A program made the position numbers and the translations under genes. From Heterodera schachtii (Eukaryota; Nematoda; Chromadorea; Rhabditida; Heteroderidae): 64,000 bases of DNA. The stretch lies in the NCBI GenBank assembly GCA_023374025.1, contig SIJG01000005.1, positions 3,711,542-3,775,541 of the forward strand, read 5' to 3'. Below are positions 55,997-64,000 of the stretch, piece after piece. Below the pieces are notes generated by a model. It was not told where the DNA came from, did no database searches, and was given only the letters and a program-made list of their open reading frames with translations. Every line of letters begins with the position of its first letter. Position 1 is the first letter of the stretch.

Positions 55997-56632
55997 AATT
56001 TTTATTTGATTCTTAATATTAATGGGTAAGGTACGCTTGGTAATATTTTCAGATTTCATTCGACAGACCTAATTGTTTGCGATTCTCATAAAAAATTAAC
56101 TAATTAGAGTATTTTGCGCTTGAGCAACCAGCAGTAATTGGTTGACAAATTTAAATAAAAAATAAATAAATAACAAATTTGAGCAATTAATTAATTGGGA
56201 AAAGGGGACAGAGAGAATAATAATACAAAAAAATTAAAATGGAAATAATAATTAATTAACAAAAAGAAAGAATGAAAGAAACCTGTGATCACAGCAGCAG
56301 GGTGCTTAAGTAATTGGAATATTTCCATATTCGTCAAATTGTTGCGGAAGTAATTTAATAAATTTATTTAATTTTTCTATATTTAAAATTATTATATTTT
56401 AATTAATATTTTAAATTAAGCAAATAAGAATGATGATGTCTTCTACTTTTCTTCATCGTTTTTCCAATTATTTACTAATTTATAAATTCTTTTTTCTTTG
56501 TTTGTTCGTCGATTGAAAATTTTAAAATTTTAACACTTAAAATTTATTATATAAATAAATAATTTCATTGGACATTTCACCTTTTAACATTCTTTATTTT
56601 TTATTTAATTTAATTCAATTTTATTTAATTTG

Positions 56633-57092
56633 GAGGAGGAGGAGGAAATTGGCAAAATGGACAAGGAGCTGCAAATGGCCCGGTTGGATGAAGAAATGGA
56701 CAAGATGGAGGTGGAGGAAATGGCAACTTTGGAGGCCCAAATGGGCAATTTGGATGGCGAAATGGCAAATTTGGAAACGAAGATGGCCAAAATGGAGGCA
56801 GTAGCGCGGGCCAAACTGGGAACAAAGAAGCCGGCGACGATGGCACGAAAAATAATGACGATGGCCGTCATGACGCGCAAGCCGATGGGGATGAAGCGGC
56901 GGACCCAAAAAGGAACCACCGCCAACAACAGCAACAAACAGCAATGGTGGCGGTGGTGGTGGCACAGCCATGTTGTCCGGCATTGGCACTTCCCTGTTGG
57001 ACGGAGTGATGAGCACAATCGGTGGCCGAGTGGCCAATGGGGCGGTGAACAAAGCGATCGGTGGCGGACGGAGGGGACCGAAAATGGCATAA
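56633..57092 (+). pseudogene. Inverted truncated copy of repeat-protein gene
   Basis: Homologous to the C-terminal part of the 14255-15805 gene and its 3' flank, but lacks signal peptide and minisatellite: upstream-flank sequence (to about 56630) is joined directly to coding sequence. The original frame gives NWQNG-like and KEAGDDGTKN segments; a frameshift near GGGGGGTAVLSG and a stop in the first part (GPVG*) disrupt it. Confidence 0.7.
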
Positions 57093-57540
57093 AACAATGG
57101 CACAAATCTGTGATTACTTCCAATGCTTTTCTATTTTTTATGGAATATTATTCTCTTAAATGGCTATTGTTATGCTTTTCACATTTATAATAATAAATTT
57201 TATTCTTTTAAGACATAAAATCATTAAGAAAAGATTTATCTATTTTTGCGGTTTATTTATAACGTATTAATTAGCTAATTGCCCCTTTTACACACATAAA
57301 AATTTGGTCATTTTTGATGTAAAAATTTTTCGTCAAACCTCAAAATAAAATAAAACAGATTAATTCAATCAATGTTAAATAATTATTTCTTCATTTTTAG
57401 CTTCCGAACCTTTAAAAAAATAATTAAAAAGTGCAATTTTTTTTGAAAAAATGACTTTCTTAATAAATAAATTGGCATTGCCACTAATTCAACGTGGCAA
57501 ATTACCATTCAATGCACATATTACAAGCAAAGAAAATATA

Positions 57541-59125
57541 TTTTCCGGTCATTTTTATTTTAATGGTAAATGCTAAAAAATTTCACCCATTTTTTAAGAG
57601 GAGGAGATTAGGCCTTCTTTCCTCATTGTTTTTGAGATTAAGTATAACAAATCTCGCATTCTTAGAGCTTAAAGGACCAAGATAAATTTGCGTCAATCTG
57701 TGATGATTCCTTTTAAAAATATACGTCCATTTTACATATAATTAGTCAAAAATCCAAAAATTCAATTGTTTTCGACTTTAGGAGGGCATTTTTCGAATAG
57801 AATAGATAAACTTTTTCCCATAGAAATTGTTGAACGCTTCAATAAGCCTTTAAAAGTGCCGGCATAGTTTCAATGGCATCAACCCTAATTGGTCCTTACA
57901 GAATGTGGCCAATGGTTTTTTCATTTAACTAAAGAAAAAAGTTTCATTTCCGGTCATTTTTATTTTAATGGTAAATGCTAAAAAATTTCACCCATTTTTT
58001 AAGAGGAGGAGATTAGGCCTTCTTTCCTCATTGTTTTTGAGATTAAGTATAACAAATCTCGCATTCTTAGAGCTTAAAGGACCAAGATAAATTTGCGTCA
58101 ATCTGTGATGATTCCTTTTAAAAATATACGTCCATTTTACATATAATTAGTCAAAAATCCAAAAATTCAATTGTTTTCGACTTTAGGAGGGCATTTTTCG
58201 AATAGAATAGATAAACTTTTTCCCATAGAAATTGTTGAACGCTTCAATAAGCCTTTAAAAGTGCCGGCATAGTTTCAATGGCATCAACCCTAATTGGTCC
58301 TTACAGAATGTGGCCAATGGTTTTTTCATTTAACTAAAGAAAAAAGTTTCATTTCCGGTCATTTTTATTTTAATGGTAAATGCTAAAAAATTTCACCCAT
58401 TTTTTAAGAGGAGGAGATTAGGCCTTCTTTCCTCATTGTTTTTGAGATTAAGTATAACAAATCTCGCATTCTTAGAGCTTAAAGGACCAAGATAAATTTG
58501 CGTCAATCTGTGATGATTCCTTTTTAAAAATATACGTCCATTTTACATATAATTAGTCAAAAACCCAAAAATTCAATTGTTTTCGACTTTAGGAGGGCAT
58601 TTTTCGAATAGAATAGATAAACTTTTTCCCATAGAAATTGTTGAACGCTTCAATAAGCCTTTAAAAGTGCCGGCATGGTTTCAATGGCCTCAACCCCAAT
58701 TGGTCCTTACAGAATGTGGCCAATGGCTCTTTCATTTAACTAAAGAAAAAAGTTTCATTTCCGATCATTTTTATTTTAATGGTAAATGCTAAAAATTTTC
58801 CCCAATTTTTAACAGGGAGAAGCTTAGGCTTTCATTCCTCATTGTTTTTGCGATTGAGAATTTGAATCTAGCAGTGTTATGGCTTAACGAAAACAGATAT
58901 ATTTGGGTTCAATCTTGAACAAAATGTTTCTAAAAATATTCGCCCATTTTACATATAATTGGTCAAAAACCCAAAAATTCAATTGTTTTCGACTTTAGCG
59001 GAGCATCTGTCGAATAGAATAGAGAAACTTTTTCCTATAGAAATTGTTGAATGCTTCAATAAGCCTTTAAAAGTGCCGGCATGGTTTCAATGGCCTCAAC
59101 CCCAATTGGTCCTTACAGAATGTGG
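57541..59125 (+). repeat. 405-bp tandem array, forward
   Basis: About four units with a period of 405-406 bp (the motif CCGGTC/CCGATC recurs at 57545, 57950, 58355, 58761). Each unit contains a potential exon between the acceptor CGACTTTAG and the donor AATG|GTAAATGC, encoding ~60 residues (NRIDKLFPIEIVERFNKPLK, then VPAWFQWPQPQLVLTECGQW) in phase 1-1. Units 1 and 2 have TAG where units 3 and 4 have TGG (VPA*F versus VPAWF). The first unit abuts the inverted duplicated block. Confidence 0.8.
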
Positions 59126-59310
59126 CCTATGGTTTATAAATATGGGATGGGGAAGGGACTCCCGATTCGGTCTTTCGGTCTCGGGATATTAGTGGGAGAG
59201 GGGAGAGAGATTGGGGGATTAAAAGAGAAGCCAATCCCTCTCCCGAACATTATGGGGAAGGGACGGGGACACAAAAAAAGGAACCGGGCGGGGCCCAAAT
59301 TGGCTAACGC

Positions 59311-59562
59311 TTAATGATTGATCATCCCCGGCCTCCTATATTCTTGTGCCAACGATACAAGCGAATTTTTGATCATTTTATTTTTTTGTTGCATTTTTGG
59401 TTTTTGTGTGTTTTTTTTATTATTTCCACCGGGATCAGGTTTTGTAACTGTTGTTCTCTTTCTTTGATCCATGTCGAAAATTTCATTACCATCATATACT
59501 TCCACAACTAACTTCTTAATCGGTTTCATGTTCAAACGAATTTTCAAATTCTTCCATTTCAT
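59311..59562 (-). CDS. Hypothetical basic protein, 83 residues
   Basis: The frame MKWKNLKIRLNMKPIKKLVV... is Lys/Arg/Asn-rich with no known domain. It is unspliced as read. It lies next to a G-rich unstable tract and could be a chance ORF or the end of a larger gene. Confidence 0.25.
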   Translation of the reverse strand: MKWKNLKIRLNMKPIKKLVVEVYDGNEIFDMDQRKRTTVTKPDPGGNNKKNTQKPKMQQKNKMIKNSLVSLAQEYRRPGMINH

Positions 59563-59621
59563 CGCTGGAATTAATAACCTTTCATTTTTCTTTTGAGCTT
59601 TAATGTTTTCTGATTTAATTG

Positions 59622-60325
59622 AGTGAAGATTTTTGCCAATTTTCGGTTACATATGCCAAAAATTCAAATTGTTTATTTTTTCTTAATTTTTTTTTTGTTT
59701 ACAAGCAGAAATAGTTGAAAAAAAGGAACGCCGACATTTGCGCCGCAGACACTTGCACCGCGACACTTGCGCCGCCCAGCCAAATCGACATTTGCGCCGC
59801 GACACTTGCGCCGCACAAACGAATATTTTTTAATTTGCAACAATTTATTAATCCTATTGCTAATGGTTAACACTAATTCCATTCTTAGAATCCCTTCATT
59901 CCGATTCGGTATTGAAGGGCATGAAAGTGACTGATCAAATCCTCGTCATTTTTATCTTCTTTGGCATCGTAGGCAACAACTAGTCTTCTTATTGCTTCAT
60001 CGTTTTCAACATATTTTTTTGGGCGTGGACGATCACCAAGTCCGCGTGTCACGTCAATGTCGAATGGTCGCAGTCTGTTTTGTTGATAACTCTTCTTCAT
60101 TTTTCATTTCTTTAATAAATCTTTTGGGGAAATTATTATTTTTTATTTAATTTTTTGTTGATGTACGCCTTGTCAAAAGGGAAAAAATTGGACGTTTATT
60201 AGACGCCGCCGGGGAAAATTTTAAAATTGAGTGAAGATTTGTGCCAATTTTCGGTTACATTTGCCAAAAATTCAAATTGTTTATTTTTTCTTAATTTTTT
60301 TTTTGTGTATAAGCAGAAATAGTTG
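59622..60325. repeat. Pair of ~100-bp direct repeats
   Basis: TGAGTGAAGATTTTTGCCAA... (59622-59720) recurs at 60223-60325 with few changes. Between them are a short CGCCGACATTTGCGCCG-type simple repeat (59728-59818) and the small ORF at 59885-60100. The pair could be ends of an inserted element; no further support. Confidence 0.5.
59885..60100 (-). CDS. Hypothetical 71-residue protein
   Basis: MKKSYQQNRLRPFDIDVTRG... begins in a good ATG context (GAAATGAAAAATG) and has a mixed, coding-like composition, including DEAIRRLVVAYDAKEDKND. No signal peptide, membrane segment or known family. It may be one exon of a larger gene or part of an element bounded by the direct repeats. Confidence 0.35.
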   Translation of the reverse strand: MKKSYQQNRLRPFDIDVTRGLGDRPRPKKYVENDEAIRRLVVAYDAKEDKNDEDLISHFHALQYRIGMKGF

Positions 60326-60330
60326 AAAAA

Positions 60331-61251
60331 AATATTTTTTTAATTTCAAAAGCCAAAATAGTTGTTAAAAGTTTCATTTATTAAACGGCCAAGCACACTT
60401 TTGAGCAAATAAACAGCCAGACCCTAGGCTTCGGAGAGGGCAATTCGATTTTTAGAGGCGTGTTTTTCTGTTTTCAGTAGATTTTTAGGGGGTGTGTTTT
60501 TTGTTTTCGAAATCCTGAATGGTTTAACAGGAATTTGTAGCCGTTTTTCGCCAAAAATGATTTTTTTTTTTTTTGCCTTTTTAGTCTCCATTTTTCAAAA
60601 ATACGGTAAAATGGGGGTCCGGCAGTGCCGATAGGTGCCGCCGGAAAAATTTTGAATATTTTAATTGAATTTCCTTAAGAAAATTTCTTAAAATTTCAAA
60701 AAATTTACTGAGATTTAATTTTTTTATTAACAGGTTTCATAACATATAGTGACCGGTTTTCGAAACATATATTTAAATCTAATCTTAGGCAAGCTAAGAC
60801 CGGCATTTATGTGCTTATTGCTGAACTGAGTACTTAATTATGCTTAAAACTGAATGGATGCTTACAATTAGTCGGTAAATTCATTGAGGCTTATTTCGGC
60901 ATTTAAAAAAAAAATTGGTCTGTTGTCCTGTTGGATTCTGAATCTAGGCATAATTTTCTTTAAAAAAAAACTCAGGAAAACCCAAACTTTGGAATTTCTT
61001 CAGAAATATGTGATCTTTAAATTGAAAAATTTCATTTGCTGACATTTAAATAGTGAAGCTGCTATGTCCAGCACAGATATGACGAAATGGGGGAGGGAAA
61101 AGCGGAGATTGGATTTGAGAGAACCGAGGGATTAGCCAAAATGCGGGCATGGATAAATGACGAGCTTCTCAAAATCGGAAATGCCAAGATGCACGCAAGA
61201 AAATAGAATAAAATTCAATTTTTAATTTAAAAAAAAATTCACAATGAAAAC
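60331..61251. other. No gene firmly supported
   Basis: AT-rich sequence. At about 61070-61206 a 38-codon frame (ATG at 61088, MGEGKAEIGFERTEGLAKMR..., ending HARK) looks coding-like but has no partner. Otherwise nothing recognised. Confidence 0.35.
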
Positions 61252-61474
61252 TGTTGTGTCCGAACCAACAGATTGATTAAAGACAAATATTTATTTGGAG
61301 AACAAATAATATAATAAATAAATGGTCAAGGCGAAGGGAATGCAAAAGGGGAATAAATGATAGAATGAACGAGGGAGGGAGGGAAGGCAGCGCTTATATG
61401 TGGGGAGGAAATGTAACTAAGGAAAATGAGTGAACAAAGTTCACTCCATTATCGATTGGTCTTAAACACCACAT
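61252..61474 (-). repeat. LTR of degenerate Gypsy element
   Basis: Starts TGTTGTGTCCGAACC and ends AACACCACA; the minus strand has a polypurine tract AAGAAGGAGGGACGAA just before it. The matching 5' LTR is not in the window. Confidence 0.6.
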
Positions 61475-61499
61475 TCGTCCCTCCTTCTTGAAGACGTGA

Positions 61500-62800
61500 T
61501 CAGGCCGAAGGGTCGAAGATCTTCGGCTTCTTGCGCTTCCGCGTTGAACGACGAGGTTCATCATTGGCCTGCGGTTGTGGCTGCTCCGGTTGCTGTTGTT
61601 CCTCCGGTGGTGCTGGCAGCTGCTGTTCGTCGTCCATCACTTCGATCGGAACTTCGTCCTCTGAGTCCGAATTGTCCGCACCTTCTGAACTCGAATTGTC
61701 CGAAGGCTCTTCGGTCCAATTTTCTTTCAACTGATCGGAATGTCTTTTCCACATTCCTCTCGCCGTCCGAACGAGGAACATTGCCGATCCAATTTTTCGG
61801 GTGATTTGTCACGGGATCCATTTAGATCCGTCGCGATAATTTCTCGCGTAAACTCTTTGGTTTACCTCGAAATTTTTTTGCGCATTTGTCCCGCGGTCAA
61901 AATTCCGTTTCATTCGTTCCGCATATGATCCTTTTGGCACTTTGGCTTCTTCAACTTCATTCGCCGCTGTTGGTTTTACCAAATCCAACAAGGTTCGAAG
62001 CCTGCGGCCGAATGCTTGAAAGTTTGAACAAATCTCTCAGCAGCTCCATTCGATTTTGGGTTGTATGGCGCGATCGTTGTATGGACAATTCCGCGTGATT
62101 GGCAATAATCACCGAATTCTTTTGAAATAAATTGCGGTCCGTTATCGGACACAATTTGTTCTGGCAGTCCATGCGCTGTGAAGACAATTCTTAGCGCTTC
62201 GATCGTTGCCAATGCCGTTGTTGTACGCATTCTGACCACTTCAGGCCATTTGCTTTTGGCATCCATGATGATCAACCACATCGATACCCAAAATGGTCCG
62301 CAAAAGTCAATGTGAATTCTTTGCCACGGTCGTTCCGGTGATTCCCACGGGTGCAATGGCACTTTCCGCTCATCCGGCGCCTCTTCTTAGCAAATTCGAC
62401 ATTTTTTTCGGATCATTTCGATTTCCTTGTCGATGCCTGGCCACCACATCTTCTGACGTGCCAGGGCCTTCATTCGGACCATCCCTGGGTGGGTCGCGTG
62501 CAAAATTTCCAACATTTTGGTGCGAAATTTTGACGGAATGATTGTCCGATTTCCAAACATGATGCACCCTTCCATTAAGGCGAGCTCATTTCGGATGACA
62601 TAAAAATTTTTTAGTCCTTCTTCGACTTTTTGTGGCCATCCTTTTTCGATGAATTCTCGCACTTTTTGAAGAATTCCATCTTTTTTCACTTCTTTTGCGA
62701 TGACATTCACAGTGACCGGCAAACACGAAATGTTTTCGGCCTGAACTTGCTGAACTTCCACTCCAACGAGGTCGAAAAAAATGGTGGAAATTTTTAGCAT
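61500..62800 (-). pseudogene. Degenerate Gypsy Pol, integrase end
   Basis: Integrase zinc-binding segment (HATHPGMVRMKALARQKMWW), core (HIDFCGPF, SDNGPQF, NPKSNGAAERF) and a long acidic/Pro-Gln C-terminus (DEEQQ-type, ending KRKKPKIFDPSA). An in-frame TAA follows KKCRIC, a break follows FVQTFKHSAAG, and a TGA follows DGSKWIP. The 5' part of pol, gag and 5' LTR are missing; sequence changes to the inverted satellite array at about 62783-62800. It is not the same family as the complete element at 42710. Confidence 0.8.
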
Positions 62801-64000
62801 TTAGCATTAAAATAAAAATGATCGGAAATGAAACTTTTTTCTTTAGTTAAATGAAAGAGCCATTGGCCACATTCTGTAAGGACCAATTGGGGTTGATGCC
62901 ATTGAAACTATGCCGGCACTTTTAAAGGCTTATTGAAGCGTTCAACAATTTCTATGGGAAAAAAGTTTCTCTATTCTATTAGACAGATGCTCCGCTAAAG
63001 TCGAAAAAAGTTGAATTTTTGGGGTTTTGACCAATTATATGTAAAATGGACGAATATTTTTAAAAAGAAATGATTACACATTGACTCAAATTTATCTATG
63101 TTCTTTTAGCTCTAGGAATGCGAGATTTGTTTTACTTAATCGCAAAAACCATGAGGAATGAAGACCTGAGCTTCTCCCTGTTAAAAAATGGTGGAAATTG
63201 TTAGCAAATAGCATTAAAATAAAAATGATCGGAAATGAAACTTTTTTCTTTAGTTAAATGAAAGAGCCATTAGCCACATTCTGTAAAGACCAATTAGGGT
63301 GGATGCCATTGAAACTATGCCGGCACTTTTAAAGGCTTATTGAAGCGTTCAACAATTTCTATGGGAAAAAAGTTTCTCTATTCTATTAGACAGATGCTCC
63401 GCTAAAGTCGAAAAAAGTTGAATTTTTGGGGTTTTGACCAATTATATGTAAAATGGACGAATATTTTTAAAAAGAAATGATTACACATTGACTCAAATTT
63501 ATCTATGTTCTTTTAGCTCTAGGAATGCGAGATTTGTTTTACTTAATCGCAAAAACCATGAGAAATGAAGACCTGAGCTTCTCCCTGTTAAAAAATGGTG
63601 GAAATTTTTAGCATTTAGCATTAAAATAAAAATGATCGGAAATGAAACTTTTTTCTTTAGTTAAATGAAAGAGCCATTGGCCACATTCTGTAAGGACCAA
63701 TTGGGGTGGATGCCATTTAAACTATGCCGGCACTTTTAAAGGCTTATTGAAGCGTTCAACAATTTCTATGGGAAAAAGTTTCTCTATTCTATTAGACAGA
63801 TGCTCCGCTAAAGTCGAAAAAAGTTGAATTTTTGGGGTTTTGACCAATTATATGTAAAATGGACGAATACTTTTAAAAAGAAATGATTACACATTGACTC
63901 AACTTTATCTATGTTTTTTTAGCTCTAGGAATGAGAGATTTATTTTACTTAATCGCAAAAACCATGAGAAATGAAGACCTGAGCTTCTCCCTGTTAAAAA
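62783..64000 (-). repeat. 407-bp tandem array, reverse
   Basis: Three units (GATCGG recurring at 62820, 63227 and 63634) in the opposite orientation to the array at 57541, running off the window. Units resemble the forward array but have their own shared variants; the exon-like frame carries a stop (CCGGCATAG on the minus strand) in each unit. Confidence 0.8.

Noticed and set aside
57541..64000. CRISPR-like repeat array
   Set aside because: Units are ~405 bp with no short repeat-spacer structure, in a eukaryotic context.

Overview
This is a eukaryotic, AT-rich window that reads as nematode. The evidence is short introns with TTTCAG, TTTTAG or AAG acceptors, two introns of one gene family that fit only with GC-AG splice sites, secreted low-complexity proteins, a Mag-like Ty3/Gypsy element and a CR1-like LINE. 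A plant-parasitic tylenchid (cyst-nematode-like) is my best guess, because frequent GC-AG introns are described for Globodera; that placement is inference.

Layout. 0.2-3.7 kb: a decayed CR1-like LINE on the minus strand. 3.9-4.3 kb: a small hAT-type MITE. 5.0-6.6 kb: a two-exon gene for a secreted protein built from exact 18-residue repeats. 6.9-8.0 kb: a TIR transposon with TAA target duplications. 8-10.5 kb: no recognised gene. 10.6-13.5 kb: a five-exon gene for a 427-residue secreted protein with a hAT MITE in an intron. 14.3-15.8 kb: a secreted Gly/Asn/Gln repeat protein. 16.6-22.95 kb and 24.16-29.84 kb: two tandem animal haem peroxidase-like genes. The first is fused to the Gly/Asn/Gln repeat domain but has lost an exon; the second is a fully phase-consistent 17-exon gene. 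30.9 kb: an orphan terminal exon resembling the C-terminus of proteasome subunit Rpn1. 34.6-36.1 kb: a three-exon Fic-domain gene. 36.8-42.0 kb: a broken Rpn1-like gene on the minus strand. 42.7-48.7 kb: an intact young Ty3/Gypsy element inserted in a small secreted-protein exon, its 5' LTR split by a second copy of the TAA transposon. 48.7-51.7 kb: rearranged gene fragments. 51.9-57.1 kb: an inverted, decayed third copy of the peroxidase and repeat-gene block, containing a U6-chimeric retroinsertion. 57.5-59.1 and 62.8-64 kb: two oppositely oriented tandem arrays of a ~405-bp unit, around two small hypothetical ORFs and a degenerate Gypsy remnant.

How it fits together. The peroxidase paralogues share exon structure and splice phases, so I could build the gene models by phase matching across copies. 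All copies keep the proximal haem-ligand histidine but lack the Asp-His pair of the distal haem pocket, so they look like secreted pseudoperoxidases. The repeat protein and the N-terminus of the first peroxidase copy are near-identical, which points to a recent fusion or conversion between neighbours. Mobile DNA shapes the rest: the Gypsy element has identical LTRs, one of which already carries a younger TIR element, and a family of palindromic repeats sharing a core (TTGGTATCATTCGAAAGC) recurs across the window.
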